Positions 31,331-40,000 of a stretch of DNA of 40,000 nt are shown piece by piece (the first letter of the stretch is position 1; every line of letters starts with the position of its first letter). The notes beneath the pieces are model-generated. The model ran no database searches. It was not told where the DNA came from and saw only the letters and a program-made list of their open reading frames with translations. The stretch is from Porphyromonas sp. (lineage in GTDB: Bacteria; Bacteroidota; Bacteroidia; Bacteroidales; Porphyromonadaceae): contig JAUNLH010000014.1 of NCBI GenBank assembly GCA_030532365.1, forward strand, positions 1-40,000, given 5' to 3'. Position numbers and translations under genes: made by a program.

Positions 31331-33556
31331 ATGAGTAAGAAGAGAAGAAATAAAAGGAATAACCCCAAGTCTCCCAAGGGAAGGAACCACAGAGTGAGAC
31401 GGGGCAATAGCACTAGCAGCCGCCCCGCCAGTCGAGGTCTCTCCGAGGTGCGGGGCATGGTACTGCAATACTTCCGCATGACTCCCGACAAGCCCACTAC
31501 ACCTAAGCAGGTGTCACATGCCGTAGGTGCTGCCGACAGAGCTGCCGAGCAGTTGGTCCAGGAGGCGATAGATCAGCTCGTACACGAGCGGGTGCTAAAG
31601 CCCACGGCGGGGGGAGATAAGTATCTCTTCGAAGCGCAACCTCAGCGACAGGTGGGCACATTTATGAGGAAGGCAGGACGCGGGCACAATATGTTTTACC
31701 CCGAGAGTGGTGGTGACCCCATACGCGTAGCAGAGCGCAACTCTGCCCATGCCATGGATGGCGACAAGGTAGAGATACAGATGCTTGCCAACCGCAGGGG
31801 GCACGTACCCGAGGCAGAGGTGGCACGTATCATAGAGCGGGTAGAGGCGACCTTTGTGGGTGTGATCTCTATCAGCAATGGTGTCTCCTTCTTGCTCACG
31901 GAGAGCAACAAACTAGCCAATGACATCTTCATCCCGAGCGACAAGCTCAATGGTGCCAAAGATGGAGAGAAGGTACTCGTAAAGGTGCTAGAGTGGCCTG
32001 AGCGAGCCAAGAACCCCGTAGGCGAGGTGGTGCTCACACTAGGGAAGCCCTTTGACAATGAGACCGAGATGCACGCCATCCTCGCAGAGTTTGGGCTACC
32101 GATCAGCTACCCTAAGGAGGTCGAGGAGTATGCCGATCAGCTCGATGAGCAGATGGCATACAGCAAGGAGTTTGAGAGGCTAGACTTTCGAGATGTGCTC
32201 ACCTTTACCATAGACCCAGCAGACGCCAAGGACTTTGACGACGCGCTCTCGATACGCAGACTTGAGGACCATACCTGGGAGGTAGCAGTGCATATAGCAG
32301 ACGTGACCGCATACGTCACACCTGGCGACCCGATAGACAAGGAGGCAGCACAGCGTGCTACAAGTATCTACCTTGTGGACCGCACCATACCGATGCTGCC
32401 AGAGCGCCTCTCCGATGACCTCTGTGCCCTTCGCCCAAATGTCGACCGACCTGCCTATACCGTAGGCTTCAAGATGGACGCAGATGCCAACATCCAAGAG
32501 TATAAGATCACTCGCACCATCATCCATAGCGACTTCCGCCTCAGCTACGATGAGGCAATGGAGATCATAGAGGGCGCTCCACATAGACTCTCAGTCGAGC
32601 TCCAGGCGCTCAACGAGATGGCAAAAAGACTCCGTGAGCGCCGTAAGGCCGAGGGCGCGATCGAATTTGACCGGGCTGAGCTGGCATTTCGGCTAGACGA
32701 GCAGGGTAAGCCACTGGAGGCATACGTGAAGCACAGCAACGATGCAATGAAGCTCATAGAGGAGTTTATGCTGCTTGCCAATCGCACAGTTGCAGAGCAC
32801 ATCAATACCCTCAACAAGCATGGCGAGGCGCCTTCATTTATCTATCGCGTACACGACACTCCCGACCCCGAGCGGCTTGCCAGCCTTGCCGAGTTTGTGG
32901 GACTTATGGGGTATAAGATCAACTACACCGGCACACCCGACATGATCGCACAGAGCCTTAATAAGCTCCTGGCGGATGTCCAGGGCAAGCCAGAGGAGAC
33001 GATGATCGAGACGATGGTGATACGTACCATGTCTAAGGCTGTGTATCAGACCACTAACATAGGGCACTACGGGCTGGCATTTCCCTATTATACCCACTTC
33101 ACCAGCCCCATCCGCAGGCACCCCGACCTGATGGTACACCGACTTTTGACCCACTACCTAGCAGGCAGAAAGAGCGTATCAAAGAGCGACCTGGAGGCAG
33201 TGTGCGAGCACGACTCTGACATGGAGAAGCTCGCCATCGATGCGGATCGCGCCTCTATCAAGTACAAGCAGGTCGAGTACATGCAATCCCACCTGGGGGA
33301 GGTCTTTGATGGTGTGATCAGCGGAGTGAAGGAGTTTGGTATCTTTGTCGAGCTCAATGATAACGGCTGTGAAGGTCTGGTACCGATCCGTGACTTGGAC
33401 GATGACTTCTATGAGTTTGACGAGCGGAGCTTCTCCCTCATAGGATATAAATACAAGCGACGCTACACTCTGGGCGACGACATCACAGTACAGGTGGCAC
33501 GAGCAGACCTAGCACGGAAACAGCTCGACTTCGCACTGGTGAATAAGGATGAATGA
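31331..33556 (+). CDS. rnr: Ribonuclease R
   Basis: RNase R is a processive 3'-5' exoribonuclease that can degrade structured RNA. The 741-residue protein starts with a strongly basic tail ([19 protein letters not shown]), then a winged-helix segment ([20 protein letters not shown] onward), two cold-shock domains and the RNB catalytic domain with its aspartates in [15 protein letters not shown] (near residue 300). [17 protein letters not shown] is the conserved late RNB segment. A C-terminal S1 domain ([18 protein letters not shown]) ends the protein. Unlike E. coli RNase R, the basic tail is at the N-terminus. The stop overlaps the ruvB start (ATGA). Confidence 0.95.
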   Translation: MSKKRRNKRNNPKSPKGRNHRVRRGNSTSSRPASRGLSEVRGMVLQYFRMTPDKPTTPKQVSHAVGAADRAAEQLVQEAIDQLVHERVLKPTAGGDKYLFEAQPQRQVGTFMRKAGRGHNMFYPESGGDPIRVAERNSAHAMDGDKVEIQMLANRRGHVPEAEVARIIERVEATFVGVISISNGVSFLLTESNKLANDIFIPSDKLNGAKDGEKVLVKVLEWPERAKNPVGEVVLTLGKPFDNETEMHAILAEFGLPISYPKEVEEYADQLDEQMAYSKEFERLDFRDVLTFTIDPADAKDFDDALSIRRLEDHTWEVAVHIADVTAYVTPGDPIDKEAAQRATSIYLVDRTIPMLPERLSDDLCALRPNVDRPAYTVGFKMDADANIQEYKITRTIIHSDFRLSYDEAMEIIEGAPHRLSVELQALNEMAKRLRERRKAEGAIEFDRAELAFRLDEQGKPLEAYVKHSNDAMKLIEEFMLLANRTVAEHINTLNKHGEAPSFIYRVHDTPDPERLASLAEFVGLMGYKINYTGTPDMIAQSLNKLLADVQGKPEETMIETMVIRTMSKAVYQTTNIGHYGLAFPYYTHFTSPIRRHPDLMVHRLLTHYLAGRKSVSKSDLEAVCEHDSDMEKLAIDADRASIKYKQVEYMQSHLGEVFDGVISGVKEFGIFVELNDNGCEGLVPIRDLDDDFYEFDERSFSLIGYKYKRRYTLGDDITVQVARADLARKQLDFALVNKDE

Positions 33557-34650
33557 TGGGTGCACATGACGACGATAGCAAACTGATAGAGGGACTTGAG
33601 ACCTTCGATATACGTGGCGTAGAGAGGGGAACCAACCTCGCTAAGAGTGTCAACGAGCAGGTACAGGATGAACTCCTACGCCCGATGAGCTTCGACACCT
33701 TCAGAGGTCAAGACCCCGTGGTGGAGAACCTCCGGATATTTGTAGAAGCGGCTAAGATGCGGGGCGAGGCGCTCGATCATGTATTGCTCCATGGACCTCC
33801 CGGTCTGGGCAAGACGACACTATCGCAGATCATAGCTAACGAGCTGGGGGTCAACATGAAGGTAACCTCCGGTCCCGTGCTTGATAAGCCCGGAGACCTG
33901 GCTGGAGTACTAACCTCTCTGGAGAAAAATGATGTCCTATTTATCGACGAGATACACCGTATGCCACCAGTGGTAGAGGAATATCTCTACTCCGCCATGG
34001 AGGACTACCGCATCGACATCATGATCGATAAGGGACCGGGGGCAAGGAGCATCCAGCTGGAGCTCTACCCCTTTACTCTCATCGGTGCCACCACCCGTAG
34101 CGGACTCCTGACAGCTCCACTACGGGCCCGCTTTGGCATCAATATGCACCTCGAGTACTATGAGATAGAGACACTTAAGGAGATCGTGCTCCGGAGTGCG
34201 CGGATCCTAGGTACTGGCTGCGACCATGAGGCAGCACTAGAGATCGCACAGCGAAGTCGCTGCACGCCACGTATAGCTAACGCACTGCTGCGTCGCGTGC
34301 GTGACTATGCTCAAGTGAAGGGAAGTGGACGGATACACAAGGAGATCGCCTGCTATGCCCTAGAGGCGCTTAAGATCGACAAGCATGGGCTCGACCAGAT
34401 AGACCATAAGATCCTTGGCGTGATCATGGATAAGTTTGACGGCGGACCTGTGGGTATAGGCACGATCGCGACCGCTATTGGTGAGGATCCAGGTACATTG
34501 GAGGAGGTGTATGAGCCGTTCTTGATCAAGGAGGGGTTCTTAAAACGAACACCAAGAGGTAGAGAGGCGACACGCCTTGCCTACGAGCACTTCGGACGAT
34601 CGGACTATCCTGGGGAGAAGAGACAGCCGAGGGGGCTCTTTGAGGAGTAG
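33553..34650 (+). CDS. ruvB: Holliday junction branch migration helicase RuvB
   Basis: RuvB is the hexameric AAA+ motor that drives Holliday junction branch migration with RuvA. The sequence shows the RuvB N-terminal segment [12 protein letters not shown], Walker [16 protein letters not shown], the segment [19 protein letters not shown], Walker [25 protein letters not shown], the sensor [18 protein letters not shown], and the winged-helix C-terminus ([20 protein letters not shown]). The length of 365 residues is slightly long. Two ATGs stand in tandem at 33553 and 33556. It overlaps the rnr stop and is followed after 4 bp by the flippase gene. Confidence 0.97.
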   Translation: MMGAHDDDSKLIEGLETFDIRGVERGTNLAKSVNEQVQDELLRPMSFDTFRGQDPVVENLRIFVEAAKMRGEALDHVLLHGPPGLGKTTLSQIIANELGVNMKVTSGPVLDKPGDLAGVLTSLEKNDVLFIDEIHRMPPVVEEYLYSAMEDYRIDIMIDKGPGARSIQLELYPFTLIGATTRSGLLTAPLRARFGINMHLEYYEIETLKEIVLRSARILGTGCDHEAALEIAQRSRCTPRIANALLRRVRDYAQVKGSGRIHKEIACYALEALKIDKHGLDQIDHKILGVIMDKFDGGPVGIGTIATAIGEDPGTLEEVYEPFLIKEGFLKRTPRGREATRLAYEHFGRSDYPGEKRQPRGLFEE

Positions 34651-34654
34651 AGGT

Positions 34655-36145
34655 ATGGGGCTAGGCATCAAGTCGCTCGCTAAGGATACCGTCATATACG
34701 GCACTACCAACATTGTCAGCAAGTTTCTCAACTGGCTGTTGGCTCCTTTTTACATCCGTATCCTAGCGACAAGCGCAGAGTATGGCATCGTCACGAACCT
34801 CTACGCATGGGTGAGTGTAGTACTAGTGGTGCTGACACTGGGGCTCGAGACGGGGCTATTTCGCTTCATGAGTACCAGCGACAACTCTAATAGAGTCTAT
34901 GCAACCATCCTGAAGATACTAGCCTCCGCGGTGGCGCTCTTCCTACTGCTCGGTCTGAGCAACGTTGGAGGGATAGCTGGGGCACTGGGCTATCCGGACT
35001 TTCCAGAGTTTGTAGGCATCTTTATCGTCATTGTCGCTCTAGACGCCCTGATGTCCGTACCTTTTGCCTATCTAAGATACAAGAAGAGACCGCTCCGCTT
35101 TGCCTCGTACAAGTTTCTTTTTATCTTTCTCAATATAGGCTTCAATCTCTTTTTCCTGCTCCTCTGTCCCTATCTGATACGCAAGGGAGTAGCTCTACCG
35201 CATTGGCTCTACCGACCTGACTACGGCGTGGGGTACATCTTTATTTCTAACCTCCTCGCCTCTAGCATCGAGTTTTTACTGATGCTACCGGTGATCCGAC
35301 CTGGGCTGAAGGGCTTTGACAAGTCGCTATTGCTACCCTTGGCGCACTACTGTATGCCACTGGTGCTGCTCGGACTGGCGGGAAACTTCAATAAGATGGC
35401 AGGGCAGATATTACTACCACTGCTGTACGAGGATCGACTGGAAGGCATGACACAGCTAGGTATCTTTGGCGGTAATCTCAAGATCGCTGTGGTGATGGTG
35501 ATGTTTATACAGGCGTTTCGCTTTGCCTACGATCCCTTTGTTTTCTCGAAGATGCGTGAGGAGGACGCTCCGACCGCCTATAGGGTGGCAATGAATTACT
35601 TCCTGCTCTTTGCGTTGATCATATTCCTTGGGGTGATGTACTGGATCGACCTCTTCAAGCACGTGGTACGACCCGAGTATTATGTGGGGCTTGGAGTGGT
35701 GCCTGTGGCGATGGCTAGTGAGATCCTCTTTGGGGTCTACTACAACCTCTCCTTTTGGTATAAAGTAAGTGACCGCACCTACTTTGGAGCCGTCTTCTCT
35801 GTAATTGGGCTCATCGTGACAGTCGCAATCATCGTACTGGGGGTACCGCACTGGGGCTTCATGGCATGTGCTTGGGCATCCTTTGTCTGCAACGCGCTGA
35901 TGCTAGTGATGAGCTATCTCCTAGGGAAGAAGTACCACCCTATCAAGTACGACTGGGGGAGAATGGTCGGCATGACACTGCTGGCAGTCCTTTTTTACTA
36001 CGGTGGTATGAGCATCGTACCATCGAGTGTCGCTGCAAGGTTGATCATTCGTACTTTACTGTTAATCATATACATAGGACTAGCGATACGCTTCTTCGCT
36101 CCGGAAGCACGCCAACTCCTGAATACCTTTAAGAGCCGCCGATAG
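34655..36145 (+). CDS. Polysaccharide biosynthesis flippase (MOP/Wzx-like)
   Basis: A 496-residue membrane protein of the MOP exporter superfamily, which flips lipid-linked glycan units outward. The N-terminal pattern SLAKDTVIYGTTNIVSKFLN and LAPFYIRILATSAEYGIVTN is typical of the PST/Wzx branch, and about 14 hydrophobic segments run to the end. The ATG at 34655 follows GAGTAGAGG and starts 4 bp after the ruvB stop; an upstream in-frame start inside ruvB would add 26 polar residues unlike the family. The specific glycan is unknown. The MATE gene follows after 24 bp. Confidence 0.88.
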   Translation: MGLGIKSLAKDTVIYGTTNIVSKFLNWLLAPFYIRILATSAEYGIVTNLYAWVSVVLVVLTLGLETGLFRFMSTSDNSNRVYATILKILASAVALFLLLGLSNVGGIAGALGYPDFPEFVGIFIVIVALDALMSVPFAYLRYKKRPLRFASYKFLFIFLNIGFNLFFLLLCPYLIRKGVALPHWLYRPDYGVGYIFISNLLASSIEFLLMLPVIRPGLKGFDKSLLLPLAHYCMPLVLLGLAGNFNKMAGQILLPLLYEDRLEGMTQLGIFGGNLKIAVVMVMFIQAFRFAYDPFVFSKMREEDAPTAYRVAMNYFLLFALIIFLGVMYWIDLFKHVVRPEYYVGLGVVPVAMASEILFGVYYNLSFWYKVSDRTYFGAVFSVIGLIVTVAIIVLGVPHWGFMACAWASFVCNALMLVMSYLLGKKYHPIKYDWGRMVGMTLLAVLFYYGGMSIVPSSVAARLIIRTLLLIIYIGLAIRFFAPEARQLLNTFKSRR

Positions 36146-36169
36146 TGCTTACTACCGGATCGCTGTGCT

Positions 36170-37582
36170 ATGGACAGAGCAGAGTCGCAACACCCTGAGT
36201 TGGAACAAGAAGTAGAGAAGTCTCTATCTCTGACACAGGAAGATCTCACGAAGAGGCGGCTGGTGCTCCTGTCGTTTCCGGTGATGATCTCGCTGATAGC
36301 GCAAAATCTCATTGGGGTGATAGATACTGCTTTCCTAGCACGTCTGGGAGATGCCGAACTGGGTGGCACAGCGATGGCAAGCCTAGTCTATTACAGCATC
36401 TACACCATAGGGTTTGGGCTGGCGAGTGGCACCCAGATCATGGTGAGCCACCGGTATGGGAGCGGTCGGAAAGACGAGATAGGGAGGATTCTAGGTCAGA
36501 GCCTGCACATGCTCTTACTGGCTGCGCTGGGCATGATTGTACTTGGTGTGCCCCTCGGTAAGTGGATCTTCGACACACTTTTGACGAGTGACAACGTCGC
36601 CGCAGCTGCCACGGAGTACTGGGATTACTTGATTTTTGGCTACATCTTTGCCTTTACTGCGGCAGTCTTTAGATCCTTCTTTGTGGGCATTTCTAACACT
36701 CGTGTGCTGACCTACAATGCACTTGTGATGTCGGTCGTCAACATAGTGCTGGACTACGGACTCATATTTGGTAATCTCGGGATGCCGGCACTGGGGGTTA
36801 AAGGAGCTGCCATTGCAAGCGTGCTCTCACAGGTAGCCTCAGTGGTCTTTTATCTGATCTACGTGATCGCTCGAGTGGACTGTAAGCTATTCAAAATCAA
36901 TAGGTCGAACCTCCTAGCATGGGACCCATGGATGATGAAGGCGCTGCTCCACCTCTCCTACTACCTGATGTTGCAGGCACTTATTAGCCAGTCGGGGTGG
37001 ACCATATTCTTCTTCATGATGGAGGGACTAGGGGAGCGTCAGCTGGCGGTTGCTTCGATCGTTCGTAGCCTTTACAGCCTACTCCTGATCCCCGGTGTTT
37101 CATTTAACACTGCAGTGAGAACCACTGTCAGCCAAATCGTTGGTGCAGGAATAGACGAGCATGTACAGCCCTACCTCAGAAGAGCGATGAGTGTCTCCTT
37201 TAGCGTAGTACTAGCAATGACAACACTGGTATTCATCTTTCCTAAGGTGTTGCTGCATATCTACTCAAGCGATCCTACACTTGTAGCCATGGCGATACCG
37301 GCACTCCGGATGATCGGCGTGGCACTCGTGATCCACTCAGTTGGGGGCTTACACTTTGCCGCAGTAGGAGCTACCGGTGCGACGAAGATGGTATTCCTGA
37401 TCGACTTGGTGAATACGATCTTCTACGTCATTCTGGGGGCAGTCGTCGTGTACCTCCTAAAGGGCAGTGTCGCAGCTTGTTTTTCAGTGGAAGTCATTTA
37501 CTATCTATCCGTTACAGTGATGAGCTATACGTTCATAAAACATAGCAAATGGCGTGAACCGAGATGGAGCAGAATTCAATAA
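36170..37582 (+). CDS. MATE family efflux transporter
   Basis: A 470-residue membrane protein of the MATE branch of the MOP superfamily, usually a Na+ or H+ antiporter for cationic drugs or metabolites. After a polar 20-residue tail comes LTKRRLVLLSFPVMISLIAQNLIGVIDTAFLARLGDAELGG, a textbook MATE start, and then about 12 membrane segments, with internal symmetry between halves (MLQALISQSGWTIFFFMMEGLGERQLAV in the second). The substrate is unknown. It closes the rnr-ruvB-flippase run and is followed at once by a hairpin at 37583-37618. Confidence 0.92.
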   Translation: MDRAESQHPELEQEVEKSLSLTQEDLTKRRLVLLSFPVMISLIAQNLIGVIDTAFLARLGDAELGGTAMASLVYYSIYTIGFGLASGTQIMVSHRYGSGRKDEIGRILGQSLHMLLLAALGMIVLGVPLGKWIFDTLLTSDNVAAAATEYWDYLIFGYIFAFTAAVFRSFFVGISNTRVLTYNALVMSVVNIVLDYGLIFGNLGMPALGVKGAAIASVLSQVASVVFYLIYVIARVDCKLFKINRSNLLAWDPWMMKALLHLSYYLMLQALISQSGWTIFFFMMEGLGERQLAVASIVRSLYSLLLIPGVSFNTAVRTTVSQIVGAGIDEHVQPYLRRAMSVSFSVVLAMTTLVFIFPKVLLHIYSSDPTLVAMAIPALRMIGVALVIHSVGGLHFAAVGATGATKMVFLIDLVNTIFYVILGAVVVYLLKGSVAACFSVEVIYYLSVTVMSYTFIKHSKWREPRWSRIQ

Positions 37583-37618
37583 AACATCCGATTTTGCAGA
37601 ATAAGTCCATCGGATGTT
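37583..37618 (+). terminator. Terminator-like hairpin after the MATE gene
   Basis: AACATCCGAT (37583-37592) and ATCGGATGTT (37609-37618) form a perfect 10-bp inverted repeat with a 16-base loop, starting directly after the TAA. The following sequence (GTAAATACCTCTTTT) is only weakly T-rich. It overlaps the -33 box of the next gene's promoter. Confidence 0.6.
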
Positions 37619-37647
37619 GTAAATACCTCTTTTATTTATTATATTTG
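37617..37647 (+). promoter_or_regulatory. Promoter of the AraC-family gene
   Basis: TTG (37617-37619) and TATATTTG (37640-37647) are separated by 20 bp, matching the Bacteroidetes -33/-7 layout. The -7 box ends 45 bases before the ATG at 37693. Confidence 0.65.
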
Positions 37648-37692
37648 CCCGAAATGGAATATTTCAACTGATATTTTTTGTATATAAGCAAT

Positions 37693-38556
37693 ATGGATAC
37701 ACCGGTAAATGTAGAAAGACACTTTGCCTGCGAAAATTATAGAGGTGGGAGGCAGAACTATCCTTTTAAGACTCGCTTGTTACAAAGTGGGGAGAGGATA
37801 GAGATTGAAACTGGAGATAAGATGATGCTATTCTTCATGGATAGCAAGTCTACGATCATCAAGACTGATAAGAACGACACCACAACTGACGAGCTGAAGT
37901 CGCCGTTCATGATGTTTCTTGAGAACGGTCGAAAGGTGACCTTTGAAGTAGGTCGGAAGAGCCGCATCAGCACTCTGACGTTCGATCGTCTTGCACAGCT
38001 CTGTCCTTCGTTCTCTATCTACCAGCTCAAGACATACGCTCCTGAGACCATGGGCACTGCCACTCTGGACATCCTCGAACCGATAAAAGACCTCGTGGCG
38101 TGCATGGTCAGATATACGGAAGATGGGCTTTGCTGTGCAGAGCTAGTGGAGAGTAAGCTCGCAGAGGTACTATTTGTGATCTCGGCATACTACGAGCCTA
38201 GCGAGATAGGAGCGCTATTCGCTCCACTACTACGTCGTGAGGTAGACTTCAAAGAGTTTGTACAACTCAACTTCCTACACGTCGATCGCGTGAAAGAGCT
38301 AGCGGATCTCAGAGGCGTGACCCTTCGTGCCTTCAACGACGAGTTCAAGGCAACATTTGGCACCTCTCCCTACTCTTGGATGCAAGAGAGAAAGGCAGAG
38401 ATGATTGAGGAGCGCTTGAAAGACGACGTCCCCTTCAAAGAGATCATACAAGAGTTCCGCTTCTCTAGCCCGAGCCACTTCACTGTATTTTCCAAGAAGC
38501 ACTACGGCACCACGCCGTCCCAGCACAAGCATGAGCTACAGGAGCGAGAGGGCTAA
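37693..38556 (+). CDS. AraC family transcriptional regulator
   Basis: A 287-residue regulator. The C-terminal third holds two helix-turn-helix motifs of the AraC type: HVDRVKELADLRGVTLRAFNDEF, FKATFGTSPYSWMQERKAEM, VPFKEIIQEFRFSSPSHFTVFS, and the final KKHYGTTPSQHK. The N-terminal 190 residues would sense a ligand or partner and match no family I can name. The ATG at 37693 follows a good promoter; a TTG five codons upstream is less likely. It is transcribed alone and converges on the helicase, their stop codons overlapping by 3 bp. Targets are unknown. Confidence 0.9.
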   Translation: MDTPVNVERHFACENYRGGRQNYPFKTRLLQSGERIEIETGDKMMLFFMDSKSTIIKTDKNDTTTDELKSPFMMFLENGRKVTFEVGRKSRISTLTFDRLAQLCPSFSIYQLKTYAPETMGTATLDILEPIKDLVACMVRYTEDGLCCAELVESKLAEVLFVISAYYEPSEIGALFAPLLRREVDFKEFVQLNFLHVDRVKELADLRGVTLRAFNDEFKATFGTSPYSWMQERKAEMIEERLKDDVPFKEIIQEFRFSSPSHFTVFSKKHYGTTPSQHKHELQEREG

Positions 38557-40000
38557 TCCGCTTTACTGATGCTCCCGTAGATAAACTCGGGAGGTTGGAT
38601 CAAGTACAACCGCTCTGTAGCACGTGTCATCGCGGTATAGAGCCACCGACAGAAAGAGAGGTCTACCATCTCCGGCGTCAAATAGCCGAAGCTGATGTAG
38701 ACCTCTCTCCATTGTCCACCCTGAGCCTTATGGCAAGTCATGGCATAAGGATACTTGATCTGAAGAGCATTGAGGTAAGGGTTTTCCCTCACTTTACGAT
38801 AGAGCGCTCGGCGACTGGTGCACTCAGGGTAGTCCAGTGCGACATTGTCAAAAAGGAACTGTCTCTGCTCAGGTGTCAGCGACGCAACACCACTGTAAAG
38901 GCTCTCCATCAGTATCTTAGCTGAGACAAAGTCGCCATTCGAGTCCAATAGCTCAGCATCTCTAAAGTTAAAGCCATACAGCTCCTGGTCTCCCCATGTG
39001 CTGAGCACTTTCAGAAGCTCCCCATTTGCGAGGAAATTAGCAGTCGGCTTCCCCTCCTCATCCACTGGGCGATAGAAGTAGTTATTCCTCACTACCATCA
39101 CCGCCTCACCCGCCACCACCTCATCTTCGTAATAGAGCGACTGGTAGCGTATCGCGCGGTTGTACCCCTCCGCATCTCTATTAGACTGAGTCACGAGCAG
39201 CGTCTCCTCTATTCCAGCGCGCCTAAAGGAGCTCTCCATGAGATCCGCCAAGTCATAGCCAGAGATGATCTCCACCTCCCCACCCACTCGGGGCAATGGT
39301 AGCAGTGGCTCCGACCAAGCCTTACCCTCAGCCAGCTCTTGGATACGAAGCCGCAGCAGGTAACTCTGATAGACGATGTCACCACTCTCCTCCTGTCGTA
39401 CAATATCTGTTAGAGCACCGTAGTAGAGCCTAGAGCAGTACCCTCTGAGGTAGCTCGGATCCATGGCTGGGCTTAGTGTCGTCCCCACCGGCGGTAGCTG
39501 TGCATCATCCCCCACCAGTAGCATGCAGGAGTCATCTATCGAAAAGCAATACTCTACCAGGTCGTCCAACAGACGACCAGAGCCAAAAGCATCAAACCCC
39601 ATCTCCTGATTATTGATCATTGATGCCTCATCCACGATGTAGACCGTGTGTGGCGCATCCTTATTATACCCCACCTCGTAGTCCACGGTGCCCCCAGCCA
39701 TCGTCCGCTGGCGGTATATTGTCCTATGGATCGTGGCTGCTGGCATCCCGCAGTATCCCTGCAGCACTTTAGCCGCCCTACCCGTAGGAGCTAGGAGACG
39801 CACAGGATACCCCCTCGCCACCAGCATCTGAGCAAAGGCACCAACCAGACTGCTCTTGCCCGTACCGGCATAGCCCCGCAACATAAAGATCGGGTGCTCC
39901 ATCGGCTCTGCCAAGAAGTCCTCGAGCTCCCTCATCACTGCAGCCTGTGTAGGCGTAGGTGTGAAGGGAAAGTAATCCTCTATTTTCGGTAGATTTGATC
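38553..40000 (-). CDS. RecD-like/UvrD-family DNA helicase, partial at right edge
   Basis: An SF1 helicase of the RecD-like type commonly found in Bacteroidales. Walker A is MLRGYAGTGKSSLVGAFAQM, followed by RLLAPTGRAAKVL, the Walker B-like YIVDEASMI, the motif III segment MLLVGDDAQLPPVG, and the C-terminal MTCHKAQGGQW and FCRWLYTAMTRATERLYLIQP. An ATG occurs at 39935, but the frame stays open to 40000 and the extra residues FPFTPTPTQ form the conserved Q-motif. The true start is therefore beyond the window, and at least 482 residues are present. It converges on the AraC gene. Confidence 0.9.
   Translation of the reverse strand, partial: SNLPKIEDYFPFTPTPTQAAVMRELEDFLAEPMEHPIFMLRGYAGTGKSSLVGAFAQMLVARGYPVRLLAPTGRAAKVLQGYCGMPAATIHRTIYRQRTMAGGTVDYEVGYNKDAPHTVYIVDEASMINNQEMGFDAFGSGRLLDDLVEYCFSIDDSCMLLVGDDAQLPPVGTTLSPAMDPSYLRGYCSRLYYGALTDIVRQEESGDIVYQSYLLRLRIQELAEGKAWSEPLLPLPRVGGEVEIISGYDLADLMESSFRRAGIEETLLVTQSNRDAEGYNRAIRYQSLYYEDEVVAGEAVMVVRNNYFYRPVDEEGKPTANFLANGELLKVLSTWGDQELYGFNFRDAELLDSNGDFVSAKILMESLYSGVASLTPEQRQFLFDNVALDYPECTSRRALYRKVRENPYLNALQIKYPYAMTCHKAQGGQWREVYISFGYLTPEMVDLSFCRWLYTAMTRATERLYLIQPPEFIYGSISKAD

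Noticed and set aside
39935..39938. Start of the helicase at the ATG near 39935 or the adjoining GTG
   Set aside because: The frame stays open to the window edge and the extra residues FPFTPTPTQ match the helicase Q-motif, so the gene is partial.

Overview
This window looks like a Bacteroidales chromosome, most probably a Porphyromonas-type anaerobe. The basis is mixed. The sequence shows repeated Bacteroidetes-type promoter boxes (TAnnTTTG, some with a TTG box about 20 bp upstream), families restricted to Bacteroidetes (DUF4294, a DUF4348-like lipoprotein, a NagB-like/PIG-L fusion, an OadG-type subunit carrying a lamin-tail domain), and the succinate-to-propionate genes mce-mmd. The species assignment is inference. 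There is no phage, plasmid, insertion sequence or CRISPR array. Nearly everything is housekeeping, so the unusual signals lie in intergenic DNA and in a few divergent proteins.

Layout. 1-883: the 5' tip of a 16S rRNA gene on the minus strand with two tandem promoters and a long upstream region. 884-1630: the iron-sulfur repair protein Ric with a CRP/FNR-type palindrome upstream. 1785-5526 (minus): cysS, a DJ-1/PfpI gene and gltX, ending in a terminator. 5690-8884 (plus): a SLC13-type transporter with two TrkA-C domains, then tilS. 9491-11482: the NagB-like/PIG-L fusion. 11565-13244: queC-queD-queE, three consecutive steps of 7-deazaguanine (queuosine precursor) synthesis with overlapping genes. 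13319-17697 (minus): a TPR protein, mltG, a NIF3-like gene and a coiled-coil zinc-ribbon gene. 17992-18651: a DUF4294 protein. 19091-20714: pyrE with an SRPBCC gene and a Rieske-like lipoprotein. 20782-26775: a lipoprotein, mce and a full Na+-pumping methylmalonyl-CoA decarboxylase locus (mmdA, a small tail protein, a biotin carrier, an OadG-type membrane subunit, a second biotin carrier, mmdB). 26811-30803 (minus): msrC, mutL, a small membrane protein and a cell-wall amidase. 31331-37582 (plus): rnr, ruvB, a polysaccharide flippase and a MATE transporter. 37693-40000: an AraC-family regulator converging on a UvrD/RecD-like helicase that runs off the right edge.

The most interesting signal is a family of four intergenic elements at about 0.6, 9.0, 18.7 and 31.0 kb. 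Each holds four short palindromic units (core AAGTT-SSS-AACTT) at an exact 23-bp period, followed 22 bp later by a conserved terminal half-unit (GTTCGG). One copy is inverted, and in all four cases the element is co-oriented with the gene downstream of it. The spacing is identical in all four although the bases differ, which points to a constrained structure (a protein-binding array or folded RNA). I do not recognise it as a named family.

Other points worth following are the loss of all canonical catalytic residues in the NagB-like domain, the apparent duplication of a tail-plus-biotin-carrier module in the decarboxylase operon, and a small inverted repeat flanked by perfect 8-bp direct repeats.
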